This document shows, one piece after another, positions 54,995 through 64,000 of a stretch of DNA of 64,000 nucleotides (position 1 is its first letter; every line of letters starts with the position of its first letter). Made by a program: the position numbers and the translations under genes. Origin of the DNA: Bacteroidota bacterium (GTDB lineage Bacteria > Bacteroidota > Bacteroidia > Bacteroidales > Porphyromonadaceae). The stretch lies in NCBI GenBank assembly GCA_023389855.1, contig JAEWDZ010000003.1, forward strand, positions 1 to 64,000, written 5' to 3'. The notes beneath the pieces are model-generated. The model did no database searches. It was not told the DNA's origin and saw nothing but the letters and a program-made list of their open reading frames with translations.

Positions 54995-55669
54995 TTATAA
55001 ACTAGTTGATAAATCCGGCACGTCGACCCATCCGGCATCAGGCCATTTATCGGCTATATATCGATGAAGATATTCTCTTGTCTCCGCATCGATAATAGGG
55101 TCGGTTTGGGAATATTGGTTGTATAGGAGCGCAAAGAGTGGGATGTTTCGTTTTTCGATAGCTTCTAGCGAGAGAAGAGTGTGGTTAAGGCTTCCCAAAC
55201 GGCCACTCGTGACTAGGCACAGAGGATAGTTGCGGTCGGCAATGAAGTCGATTGTCAAATATTCTTTTGTTATAGGCACCATTAGGCCTCCTGCACCCTC
55301 TATCAAGAGCATGTCGCAATGCTCTTCCATAAGAGCTTTAGTGTCACGATCTATTTTTTTTATGTCAATCGTTGCATTTTCCTGCGACGCACTCAAATGA
55401 GGAGAAGCCGGAAAAGAGAATAGATACGAGCAGCGATGTGGTTTTCTTTTCTGCTCCAACGAAGGATCGACAGTATGCCCTAGAGTGGCTAAAATATTGT
55501 CGTGCAAGCATAGATCATCACTTTCGTTTTCACATCCAGTCTGGATAGGTTTTTGTGTAGTGACCTCCATCCCTTCCGTAATGAAAGTGTGAGCTAACCA
55601 AGCTGTTGCATAGCTTTTTCCTATATCTGTGTCGATGCCAGATACAAAGAGCACCTGTCCTTTATCCAT
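54995..55669 (-). CDS. bioD: Dethiobiotin synthetase
   Basis: 224 residues. It closes the ureido ring of dethiobiotin using ATP and CO2, the last but one step of biotin synthesis. It shows the P-loop variant FVSGIDTDIGKSYAT (usual GTDTxVGKT), KPIQTGC, LIEGAGGLMVPI and SGRLGSLNHTLLSLEA. No other bio genes are adjacent. A minus-strand tatatttg box (55700-55707) lies 30 bases upstream. Confidence 0.93.
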   Translation of the reverse strand: MDKGQVLFVSGIDTDIGKSYATAWLAHTFITEGMEVTTQKPIQTGCENESDDLCLHDNILATLGHTVDPSLEQKRKPHRCSYLFSFPASPHLSASQENATIDIKKIDRDTKALMEEHCDMLLIEGAGGLMVPITKEYLTIDFIADRNYPLCLVTSGRLGSLNHTLLSLEAIEKRNIPLFALLYNQYSQTDPIIDAETREYLHRYIADKWPDAGWVDVPDLSTSL

Positions 55670-55699
55670 ATATTAAATCGTGCCCATCTTTCCACGCTG

Positions 55700-55707
55700 C
55701 AAATATA
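55700..55707 (-). promoter_or_regulatory. -7 element of bioD
   Basis: Minus-strand tatatttg matches TAnnTTTG. The rest of 55708-55950 is AT-rich with no gene recognised. Confidence 0.5.
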
Positions 55708-55954
55708 ATCATTTTTCCTGATATTGATTCTCCTCGAATCTATTATTGTCGCTATAAACCCAGGTATGCATAAGTCAGCTTCAAGTTTTTTCGTTTTTGG
55801 AATTTTACAGCTAATAGATCATTTAGGAGAAAGGCCTCACATGAGCTTTACATTAGTACAATAGAAATAATCCTATTCTTTTGCTTGTAGTATCTCCACT
55901 TATTGCTTAGTTAGTTGATAATAAATTTCATTTTTCAATCATATACAAAAGAAA

Positions 55955-55994
55955 GCTGGTATATGATCCAATTTTTCTTTGATCATATACCAGC
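55955..55994 (-). terminator. Terminator after the nucleoside phosphorylase
   Basis: A 14-base perfect stem (55955-55968 with 55981-55994). On the minus strand it is followed by tttcttttg, so it should end the gene at 56070. Confidence 0.75.
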
Positions 55995-56069
55995 AAATGA
56001 TGGATCCGATAGAATTGGCCTTCTTTTACATGATATGTTGAGTATGAATACCTCTACATAGCGCTAGCA

Positions 56070-56957
56070 TTAAATACGATCTAAAACTATCTTGATAAGC
56101 CCTTCTATACTGCCTTTGTAGTTCGTGTTCATATTCAAGTCTTGTCTACCCGCTATTATGCAGCAAACAGTCAAAGCTTTATGATCCAGTAGAGCAGCGA
56201 GACCCGCTAGTGCAGAACTTTCCATCTCGAAATTGGTAACTTGAAAACGATCGAAGGAAAAAGCTTCGATTTTCTTGTTTAGTTCCTCATCGGCCAAGGG
56301 TAAGCGTAATTTTCTTCCTTGTGGAGCATAGAATCCGTTAGCAGCGATGGTAGACCCTCTAATAATATCGGTGTCGGCAGTTATTTGCTCAACGAGTTCA
56401 GAATCAGCTGTTACAACGTAAGGTTTTATACCATCAATATGCCATTTCAATTGTTGCATGAGTTGCTCTTCATATTGCAAATCGCGAATACGATCGCTTC
56501 CTCCATAGTAGAAAATGACTCCGTCGAATCCGATAGACTTTTCGGCAGCTACATAAGAACCTATTGGTGTATAGGGCTGAATACCTCCACTAGTCCCTAC
56601 ACGTACCATAGTCAACTGAGTAAAGGTATCTTTTGTACAGCGCTTTTCAAAATCAAAGTTGGCAAGCATATCTAATTCGTTTACAACAATTTCTATATTG
56701 TCGCAACCTATACCATGGCTAATAGCTGTGATGCGTTTCCCTTGATAAGTGCCCGTGATGGTACGAAACTCACGATTGGTAACATCGCATTCAATACTAT
56801 CGAAGTTTTTTGCGATAGCTTCGACACGACTTGGGTCTCCGCACATGATTATTTTGTTCGATAGCTGATCAGGTTTAAGATGAAGGTGAAAAATCGTTCC
56901 GTCCTCATTGATGATCATTTCGCTGGGTGGTATGATTCTTTTTTCTTTAGGCATCAT
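56070..56957 (-). CDS. Nucleoside phosphorylase (uridine phosphorylase-like)
   Basis: 295 residues of the nucleoside phosphorylase I family, cleaving nucleosides with phosphate for salvage. Features are MCGDPSRVEAIAKNF, AISHGIGCDNIEIVVNEL, MVRVGTSGGIQP and VTNFEMESSALAGLAALL, the last contacting the ribose. It resembles the longer uridine phosphorylases of Bacteroidota; exact substrate is not certain. Confidence 0.88.
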   Translation of the reverse strand: MMPKEKRIIPPSEMIINEDGTIFHLHLKPDQLSNKIIMCGDPSRVEAIAKNFDSIECDVTNREFRTITGTYQGKRITAISHGIGCDNIEIVVNELDMLANFDFEKRCTKDTFTQLTMVRVGTSGGIQPYTPIGSYVAAEKSIGFDGVIFYYGGSDRIRDLQYEEQLMQQLKWHIDGIKPYVVTADSELVEQITADTDIIRGSTIAANGFYAPQGRKLRLPLADEELNKKIEAFSFDRFQVTNFEMESSALAGLAALLDHKALTVCCIIAGRQDLNMNTNYKGSIEGLIKIVLDRI

Positions 56958-56970
56958 AATAAGTAGAGTA

Positions 56971-57702
56971 TTATTTGAGCGAATAACAATTTTTTACAGT
57001 GATGGAAATGTTTTTTTCTTTGTCGGCGGTATTGAATGCGCCGCCCCAATTATAACTTTCGGCAGAATATAAACCGATAATCTGGAAGACTCCCATTTGA
57101 GAACTTTTCAGTTTGCCTACTTTTCGTCCGCTCCCTTGCGCTATGGCTTTTGCACGGCCCAGAGCATCTTCCGAAGCTACTTTAAGTAGCTCATGTTTGG
57201 ATTCATTAAGTTTTGAATAATAGTAGCGAGGAGTTTCTGAATAGATGAGATGACCTTGGTCGATTAGTTCAGTTATATTTCTAGCAACTTCTTCGATCAG
57301 ATCAACGTTTTTACTCATAATACGGATTCTTTGACTAAGATTGTAACCATCAAAAATCTGCACATAATTTCCATTTTCATATTGTGACCGAAAGAGTTTA
57401 TTGAAATCTACACTCTGGATGGTAATATCTTCTTGGGAAACACCTTTCGACGCAAGATATCTTTTCACGGCATCTCTGCTATGACTGAGTTTCTTATATC
57501 CTTCTTGCATGTCTTTCGTAGATATTTCATATCGCACTTCCCACACTATGATGTCAGAAATGAGCTTCTTTTCAGCATTGCCTGTAACATTAATATAGTT
57601 TTTGAGTCTAGTCTGTGCGATTTTATCGGCCATCATACGCACACCAAGTACAAAACCAGTAGCCAAAATAATGGCGATAATAATGTTTCTATATTTATTC
57701 AT
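56971..57702 (-). CDS. SIMPL (DUF541) domain protein
   Basis: 243 residues with an N-terminal membrane helix or signal (IIIAIILATGFVLGVRM) and a SIMPL/DUF541 domain: ITIQSVDFNKLFRSQYENG, DGYNLSQRIRI, ARNITELIDQGH and ALGRAKAIAQGSGRKVGKL. SIMPL proteins form periplasmic rings of unclear function, linked with stress resistance. It lies 13 bases upstream of the phosphorylase gene and in the same direction. Confidence 0.88.
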   Translation of the reverse strand: MNKYRNIIIAIILATGFVLGVRMMADKIAQTRLKNYINVTGNAEKKLISDIIVWEVRYEISTKDMQEGYKKLSHSRDAVKRYLASKGVSQEDITIQSVDFNKLFRSQYENGNYVQIFDGYNLSQRIRIMSKNVDLIEEVARNITELIDQGHLIYSETPRYYYSKLNESKHELLKVASEDALGRAKAIAQGSGRKVGKLKSSQMGVFQIIGLYSAESYNWGGAFNTADKEKNISITVKNCYSLK

Positions 57703-57736
57703 AGTGTATAGTCAATTAAGATCCAGGAAATAGAAA

Positions 57737-57776
57737 GATGAGTACTCCTGTCCTGAATAGGAGAGGAGTACTCATC
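57737..57776 (-). terminator. Terminator after trxB
   Basis: An 18-base stem with one mismatch and a gaat loop (57737-57776). On the minus strand it is followed by tttctattt. Confidence 0.8.
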
Positions 57777-57786
57777 TCTATTCTTA

Positions 57787-58734
57787 TTATAAATTGTTTT
57801 CTACTAAGTATTTTTCTGCGTCCAAAGCGGCTTTACATCCACTTCCCGCACTCGTTACTGCTTGTCGATATCGTGGATCAGCCACATCGCCAGCAGCAAA
57901 AATACCGTCTATATTGGTATGGGTCGTGTGTCCGTCTGTCAATATATAGCCATTTTCATCTAAAGCTATTTGACCAGCAAGGAAGTCAGTATTTGGTTTA
58001 TGTCCTATGGCAAGGAAAAAACCATCGATTGCGATGCTTACTTCCTTTTCTTCGGGTTCGCCTTTTTTGTATACAAGCTTGGCTCCTTCTACGCCATTTT
58101 CGCCAAATAAGCCAATAGTGTTGTGTTCGAATAAAACCTCTATCTTGGGATTGTTCATTACGCGGTCCTGCATTACCTGCGATGCACGTAAATGTGGTTT
58201 TCGTACAATCATGTAGACTTTTTCTGCTAAACTGGCAAGATAGGTTGCTTCTTCGCAGGCGGTGTCACCTCCTCCAACTACAGCTACTTTCTTATTCCTG
58301 TAGAAAAAACCATCACAGGTAGCACATGCCGATACACCCATACCAGCATATTTCACTTCATCATTGAGCCCTAGATATTTAGCACTTGCACCAGTCGCAA
58401 TGATGAGCGTATCACAAGATATCTCTTTTTCTTCATCGATAGTGACAGTAAAGGGTCGTTTACTAGTATCTATGGATGTAGCTAAGCCATCACGGATGTC
58501 GGCTCCAAATCGTTCTGCTTGTCTCTGAAATTGCATCATCATTTCGGGACCCGCGATTCCCTCTTCGTAGCCAGGAAAATTCTCTATATCGGTTGTAGTC
58601 GTCAGCTGTCCTCCAGGTTGTAATCCCTTATATAGGATGGGTTGAAGGTTTGCTCTACTGCTGTAGATAGCAGCCGTATAGCCCGCTGGTCCAGAACCTA
58701 ATATGAGGCATTTTGTATGTTCTCTATTATTCAT
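57787..58734 (-). CDS. trxB: Thioredoxin-disulfide reductase
   Basis: 315 residues from MNNREHTKCLILG. FAD-binding GSGPAGYTAA, the redox-active CATC (ACATCDGFF, about 140), NADPH-binding VVGGGDTACEEA and the second FAD motif GIFAAGDVAD are all present. It keeps thioredoxin reduced with NADPH and is important for oxidative stress defence. It lies 34 bases after fabD in the same direction. Confidence 0.96.
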   Translation of the reverse strand: MNNREHTKCLILGSGPAGYTAAIYSSRANLQPILYKGLQPGGQLTTTTDIENFPGYEEGIAGPEMMMQFQRQAERFGADIRDGLATSIDTSKRPFTVTIDEEKEISCDTLIIATGASAKYLGLNDEVKYAGMGVSACATCDGFFYRNKKVAVVGGGDTACEEATYLASLAEKVYMIVRKPHLRASQVMQDRVMNNPKIEVLFEHNTIGLFGENGVEGAKLVYKKGEPEEKEVSIAIDGFFLAIGHKPNTDFLAGQIALDENGYILTDGHTTHTNIDGIFAAGDVADPRYRQAVTSAGSGCKAALDAEKYLVENNL

Positions 58735-58768
58735 CTTTTTCTTCGTTATATAAATCACCTGACTCTGC

Positions 58769-59653
58769 TTATTGATGCCCTTCGATAGTTACATCGGGCG
58801 CAATCTTTTTTATAAGCCCTTGCAACACGCTACCAGGTCCACACTCCACAAAGTGCGTTGCCCCATCTTTAACCATTTGTTGTACGGTCTCTGTCCATCG
58901 TACGGGTGCTGTTAATTGTTTGACCAGATTGCTCTTTATTTCTTGTGGATCTGTGATACCTTTAGCTACTACATTTTGATATATTGGGCAGCAAGGAGTA
59001 GAAAACGATGTTTTTTCGATAGCAGCTGCTAGCTCTTCTCTCGCCGGTTCCATTAGAGGAGAATGAAATGCTCCGCCTACTTTGAGCGGAAGAGCTCTTT
59101 TTGCTCCAGCCTCTTTGAGTAAGGCACACGCCTTATCTATACCGTTTTTACTTCCAGAAATAACGATTTGTCCAGGACAATTGAAGTTCGCTGCAACTAC
59201 TACTTCGTCTGAAATAGAGTTGCAGATATCAATTACCAGATCGTCTGCTAATCCAATGATAGCTGCCATAGTAGAGGGATTGATCTCGCAAGCTTTTTGC
59301 ATTGCCATGGCTCGGGCAGAAACGAGTTTTAAAGCGTCTTCAAAAGAGAGTGCTCCTGCAACCGCTAAAGCAGAAAATTCTCCTAGAGAATGTCCAGCTA
59401 CCATATCAGGTTTCAAATCCTTATCCACCGCTTTTGCTGCGGCCACAGAGTGAATGAAAACGGCAGGCTGTGTCACTTTTGTTTCTTTCAAACTCTCGTC
59501 TGTTCCACGGAACATGATCTCTGTGAGCGAAAAACCTAAAACTTGATCTGCTTTATCAAAAAGACTTTTAATATCTGGATTGCTTTCATAGAGGGGTAAT
59601 CCCATTCCTACGAATTGGGCTCCCTGTCCAGGAAAAACATATGCTTTTTTCAT
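58769..59653 (-). CDS. fabD: Malonyl-CoA:ACP transacylase
   Basis: 294 residues, supplying malonyl-ACP for fatty-acid synthesis. The sequence has FPGQGAQFVGMG at the N-terminus, the nucleophile Ser in AGHSLGEFSAL (about 90), GGAFHSPLM with the active His region, and ECGPGSVLQGLIKK at the end. It stands alone, without other fab genes beside it. Confidence 0.96.
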   Translation of the reverse strand: MKKAYVFPGQGAQFVGMGLPLYESNPDIKSLFDKADQVLGFSLTEIMFRGTDESLKETKVTQPAVFIHSVAAAKAVDKDLKPDMVAGHSLGEFSALAVAGALSFEDALKLVSARAMAMQKACEINPSTMAAIIGLADDLVIDICNSISDEVVVAANFNCPGQIVISGSKNGIDKACALLKEAGAKRALPLKVGGAFHSPLMEPAREELAAAIEKTSFSTPCCPIYQNVVAKGITDPQEIKSNLVKQLTAPVRWTETVQQMVKDGATHFVECGPGSVLQGLIKKIAPDVTIEGHQ

Positions 59654-59688
59654 ATACTTGTCAGATTATTGTTACTTGAAAAGAGTGA

Positions 59689-61143
59689 TTAGATATTTTC
59701 TATAGCGTGGAGAAGTACGTTATATGTCGTTTCTACGGTTTTAATTTCCACTTTTTCATCAGGAGAGTGGGGGAAGCGAATCTCAGGTCCAAAGGAGACC
59801 ATATCCATATTGGGCATAACACCTTGGATAATACCGCATTCTAGTCCTGCGTGCATAACAAGCACTCCAGGTTCTTTTCCATAGACCGCTTTGTAGCTAT
59901 CAACTAATGTATGCATTGCTTTGCTATTGGGATTTGGTTGCCATCCGCAATAGTTCGCATCGAACTCCACACGAGCTCCTATATTTAAGAAGTTACTCTC
60001 AATTTGAGATGCAACCCACATTTTTCTACTGTCGCTAGAACTTCGAGCAAGGAAATTAACCTCTATTTTACCCTCTTTTGCCGCTACAATAGACATATTA
60101 GTAGATGCTTCTACGACGCCAGGGAATGTCTGGAGCATAGAAATCATCCCATTGATACAAGCATCTAAAGAGAAAACCAATTTATTAGCGACTTCTCTGG
60201 GCATAAAAGATTTCGGACAATCAGTAGGAATTGCTTTTAACGAAATACCACTTTCTATTCCTTCAAATTCTTTTTGGTATAGACTTTCGTATTCCTTTAT
60301 GATGGCTTCTACATTTTCTGCTTTTTTCTCACAGCAAGCAATAATAGCATATGCTTCTCGGGGAATGGCGTTACGCATATTGCCTCCGACGATTTCACTA
60401 ATACGTATATTTTGCTCAGCTACTAATTTTTTTAGTAATCGAGCCATCAGTTTATTGGCATTACCGCGGTCTAATCGTATATCTACACCACTGTGTCCTC
60501 CTTTAAGTCCGCTTAGTTCAATGCGGTATGCTTTTTTGGGATTTGAACAAGCTGTTTCGGGTTGATAATCCATGAAAACATTAACGTCAACTCCACCGGC
60601 ACAGCCTATGTAAACATTCCCATCTTCTTCGCTGTCCAGGTTAAATAGAATGTCGCCTTTTAGAAATCCAGGTTTCAGACCAAAAGCCCCATCCATACCT
60701 ACCTCTTCATTGACAGTTATCAATACTTCCAATGGTCCATGTTTTAGATCCTTTTCATCAAGTATAGAAAGCGCCATAGCGACTCCAATACCGTTATCTG
60801 CTCCTAAAGTCGTTCCACGAGCTGTTACCCACTCTCCGTCGATGTAGGCATCTATAGGATCTTTCTCAAAGTCATGCTCAACATCGTTATTCTTTTGAGG
60901 CACCATATCCATATGTGCCTGAAGGGTAATAGTCGGTTTATTTTCCATACCTGGAGAAGCAGGTTTTCTGATAAGTACATTGCCAACTTCATCGCGCAAT
61001 GTTTCTAGACCCATTTTTTTCCCAGTTTGGTATAGATACTCGCCTACTTCCTCTATCTTAAAGGTTGGTCGAGGTATTTGAGTTAATTCGTAAAAATAGT
61101 TCCACACTGCTTGTGGTTTGAGAGACATGATTTCCTTAGCCAT
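59689..61143 (-). CDS. pepD: Aminoacyl-histidine dipeptidase (PepD)
   Basis: 484 residues of metallopeptidase family M20, a cytosolic dipeptidase acting on Xaa-His and others. Metal-site motifs are LQAHMDMVPQK (about 78), TLGADNGIGVA (about 118), NEEVGMDGAFG (about 149) and the late His in EIRFPHSPDEKVEI. The asaccharolytic, peptide-fermenting habit of Porphyromonas fits such enzymes. It starts 4 bases after the flippase-like gene. Confidence 0.94.
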   Translation of the reverse strand: MAKEIMSLKPQAVWNYFYELTQIPRPTFKIEEVGEYLYQTGKKMGLETLRDEVGNVLIRKPASPGMENKPTITLQAHMDMVPQKNNDVEHDFEKDPIDAYIDGEWVTARGTTLGADNGIGVAMALSILDEKDLKHGPLEVLITVNEEVGMDGAFGLKPGFLKGDILFNLDSEEDGNVYIGCAGGVDVNVFMDYQPETACSNPKKAYRIELSGLKGGHSGVDIRLDRGNANKLMARLLKKLVAEQNIRISEIVGGNMRNAIPREAYAIIACCEKKAENVEAIIKEYESLYQKEFEGIESGISLKAIPTDCPKSFMPREVANKLVFSLDACINGMISMLQTFPGVVEASTNMSIVAAKEGKIEVNFLARSSSDSRKMWVASQIESNFLNIGARVEFDANYCGWQPNPNSKAMHTLVDSYKAVYGKEPGVLVMHAGLECGIIQGVMPNMDMVSFGPEIRFPHSPDEKVEIKTVETTYNVLLHAIENI

Positions 61144-61147
61144 AATA

Positions 61148-62152
61148 CTACATTTCTTGTTTTTTTTCTTTATTAGTTGGTATCAAAGATAAGAAAAAAA
61201 TTGCAATTAAACCTAATACTGCAGTGCCAATGGTTTGTAGGGTATGCACAACGAGCGCAAATATTCCAGCATCATTGTGGGAGACCCCAAAAATGGATAG
61301 GGCTGTGATCACCATAAAGTGCCATGCTCCAATACCTGCTTGTACAGGAAGAGCTACAGCGAGCGTCCCCATAATGAAGGCTAAAAGTCCTGCACTTATT
61401 CCTAAAGAATGTGTAAAGTCGAATGCATAAAAACAGATATAGAATCCACCAAAATAAAAGAAATACATTCCAATCGTATATACCATAAAACGCCATTTTT
61501 GTTCTATGAGACGAAACGAACGTATACCATCGAGGAATCGACGAAAAAAACTGTAAACCTTCTCCTTAATAATGCGACTTAACCCGAATCTAAAGAGTAA
61601 AATAATACTCAAAAGGATAGCTGCCCCGATACCCCAAAACCATAGGTTCTGACAGAGTACGGCTATCTTGCTGTTTGAAAAATCAAGAGTCGAAAGCAGT
61701 TGTATACTATCGCCAAAAAAAAAGGAAAACGATATTACTAACAAAAAAAACATTACCACAAAGTCGGCAAATCGATCGGGTATGAGTGTACCAAGTAAAG
61801 AAGGAAAACTGATTCTTTCCTTTTTTGCAATAGTACTGCATCTCCAAATTTCGCCCAATCGAGGGATAATAAGACTAATTGTATAACTACCTAAGGTAGA
61901 AAGGATTGCAATGTAGCTTTTTGCTTTCACCTCTGCCAAAGGTTTTATTTGCATATTCCATCGAAGTCCTCGAAGAGCATTGCCCAAAGCTTCAATAAAA
62001 ACGGAAATTATAAGAAGATCGTAGCGAACGCTGTTGTGACGGAGATAATACCATATCTGAGAAAAATCTATTTTACGGTATACAAGCAGAAACAAAAGTA
62101 ACGCAATAGTGATAGAAATGGAAATATTAATAAACGTCTGGTATTTCTTCAT
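61148..62152 (-). CDS. Flippase-like membrane protein (UPF0104/LPG synthase TM family)
   Basis: 334 residues with about eight membrane helices. The family hallmarks are ALRGLRWNMQIKPL (about 60-73), YTISLIIPRLGEIWRCSTIAKKERI in parts (RLGEIWR) and LPVQAGIGAWH (about 265). It resembles AglD/MprF-N-terminal-like proteins that move lipid-linked molecules; the substrate is unknown. It lies 4 bases upstream of pepD. Confidence 0.85.
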   Translation of the reverse strand: MKKYQTFINISISITIALLLFLLVYRKIDFSQIWYYLRHNSVRYDLLIISVFIEALGNALRGLRWNMQIKPLAEVKAKSYIAILSTLGSYTISLIIPRLGEIWRCSTIAKKERISFPSLLGTLIPDRFADFVVMFFLLVISFSFFFGDSIQLLSTLDFSNSKIAVLCQNLWFWGIGAAILLSIILLFRFGLSRIIKEKVYSFFRRFLDGIRSFRLIEQKWRFMVYTIGMYFFYFGGFYICFYAFDFTHSLGISAGLLAFIMGTLAVALPVQAGIGAWHFMVITALSIFGVSHNDAGIFALVVHTLQTIGTAVLGLIAIFFLSLIPTNKEKKQEM

Positions 62153-62231
62153 ACTTGTAGAAAGGCATATTAGTAATACTGCAACTAGGGTGATATACTC
62201 TAGGAAAGGTTACTAAAAAGAACAAAAGTAG

Positions 62232-62239
62232 TACCTTTG
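62232..62239 (+). promoter_or_regulatory. -7 element of rsmA
   Basis: tacctttg matches TAnnTTTG, 41 bases before the rsmA ATG. Confidence 0.6.
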
Positions 62240-62280
62240 CAGAATAGATAGCTACTAGGACAAAGGTACAAAAAAAATAT

Positions 62281-63105
62281 ATGAAACAAGTAAGAGCAAA
62301 GAAAAGTCTAGGTCAGCATTTTCTCAAGGATCCTATGATTGCAGATAGAATAGCAGCCTCGATAGAAGATTACAAGGATTATCCTGTCGTAGAGGTGGGA
62401 CCAGGCATGGGAGTTCTTACGAATTGTCTTATTGACAGAGGATTTGATTTGCGTGTAGTAGAATTGGATAGAGAAAGTATCGACTATCTACAGCAGCATC
62501 TACCTGCTGCTTTTGTACAGGAAAACAGGATAATCTATGGAGATATTTTACGCTGTACTCCCGAGTCTCTTTTTCCAGACAATCCGAATACCCCCTTTGT
62601 CATGATTGGAAACTACCCTTACAATATCTCAGGAAGGCTTTTTTATCAAGTATTTCAGTGGGCTGAACAAATTGTATGCTGTGCTGGAATGCTGCAGAAA
62701 GAGGTCGCAGAACGTATCACCAGTAATCCTGGAGGTCGTGATTATGGAATATTGAGTGTGTTACTCCGGTCTAAGTTTGATTTAGAGTATCTCTTTACAG
62801 TCGATAAAATGGAGTTTCTTCCTCCACCCAAAGTACATGGAGGCGTTCTTAAAATGGTGCGTAATAAAACAAAGAAAATAAGTTGTGATGAGACCCTATT
62901 TATAGATGTCGTTAAAACAGCTTTCAGACAACGAAGAAAAACCCTTAGGAACGCTCTCAAGCCTTTATTTGGCGATGGTTATGCTTATGATTCTTTGCCC
63001 GATAGTATTCGTCAACTTCTGACGCTCAGAGCGGAACGCTTGGACGTGAAAGATTTTGAGATGCTCGTAAATATTTTAGAAGAGACTAAGCCGCAAATAA
63101 TCTGA
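62281..63105 (+). CDS. rsmA: 16S rRNA dimethyladenosine transferase
   Basis: 274 residues. Dimethylates two adjacent adenines at the 3' end of 16S rRNA (KsgA). It has KKSLGQHFLKD at the N-terminus, the AdoMet loop VVEVGPGMGVLT (about 37-48), the catalytic MIGNYPYNIS (about 108-117) and the C-terminal FRQRRKTLRNALK. It is divergent from the membrane protein gene. Confidence 0.97.
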   Translation: MKQVRAKKSLGQHFLKDPMIADRIAASIEDYKDYPVVEVGPGMGVLTNCLIDRGFDLRVVELDRESIDYLQQHLPAAFVQENRIIYGDILRCTPESLFPDNPNTPFVMIGNYPYNISGRLFYQVFQWAEQIVCCAGMLQKEVAERITSNPGGRDYGILSVLLRSKFDLEYLFTVDKMEFLPPPKVHGGVLKMVRNKTKKISCDETLFIDVVKTAFRQRRKTLRNALKPLFGDGYAYDSLPDSIRQLLTLRAERLDVKDFEMLVNILEETKPQII

Positions 63106-63111
63106 TAGTTG

Positions 63112-63579
63112 TTATCTTTTTGAAAGCCTTGGAGAACATCTTGGACAAGTACCTTTTATCAGTATACTAATGGATTTGCAGATGAATCCTTCGGGCAATA
63201 TATCATTCTTCGTATTAGCGTGCACATCAAAAAGCGATGACGCAGTAGTCTCGTCGAGGCAATAAGTACGTTGACATACTGTGCAAAAGAAATGAGCATG
63301 AGGAGCATCTTCTGTTGTTATCAATGGCGAAGTTGCAAATTTAAAGATCCCTGTTCCATCGTCTATTTTGTGAATAGCCCCAACTTCTAAGAATAAATGT
63401 ATCGTACGCGATATAGTACTTTTGTCGATAGTGTCTGTTAGTAACTCTATATCCATCATGGAGAGTGCTTCGTCATGTGAGCAAAGGACATTATATATCT
63501 CTTCGCGCGTTGGTGTAAGACGCTTTCTTTTTATGGCTAATTGAGCGTTTAATTTTGTTTTAATAGAGGGACTTAGCAT
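63112..63579 (-). CDS. Fur-family metal-responsive regulator
   Basis: 155 residues. The N-terminal winged helix has KRLTPTREEIYNVLCSH and DKSTISRTIHLFLEVGAI. The C-terminal domain has APHAHFFCTVCQRTYCLDE with the first Cys pair and GTCPRCS with the second, forming the structural zinc site. It lies 18 bases downstream of a metal-transporting P-type ATPase gene, so it may control zinc or another metal's homeostasis. Confidence 0.88.
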   Translation of the reverse strand: MLSPSIKTKLNAQLAIKRKRLTPTREEIYNVLCSHDEALSMMDIELLTDTIDKSTISRTIHLFLEVGAIHKIDDGTGIFKFATSPLITTEDAPHAHFFCTVCQRTYCLDETTASSLFDVHANTKNDILPEGFICKSISILIKGTCPRCSPRLSKR

Positions 63580-63597
63580 ACGATAAACAGCAAATAA

Positions 63598-64000
63598 CTA
63601 TATGTTTTTAGTAGGGCGGATGTGAAGTAATCTCATGGAGTTACCTATGGCGAGTAGAGTAGCGCCAACATCTGCAATAATAGCAAAAATAAGACTTCCC
63701 ATACTTAGGACAGCGAGGGTCATAACGAAAAGTTTAATTCCCAACGAAAGAACAATATTTTCGATTATGATCCATCTTGTTTTAGTCGCAATGGCTAAGC
63801 TCATGGGTACAGCACGTGGGTCGTCTGACGCAATAACGACATCCGCAGCTTCTATAGCCGCTTCTGAACCTATGCCTCCCATAGCAAAGCCTACATCGCT
63901 GAGAGCCATCACAGGGGCATCGTTAATTCCATCACCTACAAAAGCAAAATGAGATCTTTTTCCCAGTTCTTGAGCATGGGCTATCTTGTCTTCAGGAAGA
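63598..64000 (-). CDS. Heavy-metal P-type ATPase, 3' part
   Basis: The last 133 codons of a gene cut by the window edge. The hinge motif VGDGINDAPVMALSDVGFAMG is present (as GDGINDAP), followed by EAADVVIASDDPRAVP and the two final membrane helices, ending GATLLAIGNSMRLLHI. The final GATLLAIGNSMRLL is typical of Zn/Cd/Pb exporters (ZntA/CadA type). The frame is open to the edge, so the true start lies outside. Confidence 0.9.
   Translation of the reverse strand, partial: LPEDKIAHAQELGKRSHFAFVGDGINDAPVMALSDVGFAMGGIGSEAAIEAADVVIASDDPRAVPMSLAIATKTRWIIIENIVLSLGIKLFVMTLAVLSMGSLIFAIIADVGATLLAIGNSMRLLHIRPTKNI

Noticed and set aside
1..64000. tRNA, rRNA or CRISPR array
   Set aside because: No cloverleaf with TTCRA arm, no rRNA stretch and no regularly spaced repeats were recognised in the gaps; a tool search could still find a missed tRNA.

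Overview
The window looks like a Bacteroidota chromosome, most likely Porphyromonas or a close relative. The right part carries an intact type IX secretion (Por) gene set in the P. gingivalis order porP-porK-porL-porM-porN, plus a separate porT, two putative secreted cargo proteins with type IX-like C-termini, and several -7 elements of the Bacteroidota type TAnnTTTG. No tRNA, rRNA or CRISPR array was recognised.

Positions 1-24760 are accessory DNA. From 367 to 9961 lies a type I restriction-modification operon (regulator, hsdR, hsdM, a DUF1016 nuclease, hsdS). It ends in an invertible cassette: an expressed hsdS, a truncated fragment and an inverted silent hsdS without a start, followed by a tyrosine recombinase. 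A 73-bp and a 27-bp inverted repeat would let the recombinase exchange both or one of the DNA-recognition domains. Next to it, 10007-11337 holds a two-gene Thoeris-like system (TIR-like ThsB and a membrane-macro-domain ThsA, the type II layout). From 11406 to 20002 comes a visibly GC-rich mobilisable element: a MobV relaxase interrupted by an in-frame TAG, a candidate oriT, a zinc-finger/Toprim-like primase, a DUF3987 ATPase, a HTH protein, a conserved unknown and two tandem tyrosine integrases. A 16-of-17-base direct repeat at 115-131 and 20215-20231 may mark the ends of this roughly 20-kb island, making both defence systems its cargo.

Beyond the right repeat (20287-24397) is a second accessory cluster: a small three-repeat protein, then a tightly packed trio of a membrane-anchored protein of unknown fold, a DEDDh exonuclease and a GmrSD-like DUF262/DUF1524 nuclease. 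I know of no named system with this trio; it is the best candidate here for an undescribed defence system. A promoter-terminator pair at 24470-24760 suggests a small RNA of about 250 nt.

From 24809 on the DNA is ordinary AT-rich core genome: two secreted proteins, porT, an ECF sigma factor, rplS, pabB, leuS, a YitT protein, dps, pdxA, a pyridoxal-phosphate aminotransferase fold whose catalytic residues are all replaced, a GH3/beta-lactamase fusion, a split chromate transporter, the por operon, an unreported-looking 48-residue Cys-rich ORF, rel/spoT, bioD, a nucleoside phosphorylase, a SIMPL protein, trxB, fabD, pepD, a flippase-like membrane protein, rsmA, a Fur-family regulator and the 3' end of a metal P-type ATPase cut by the window edge.
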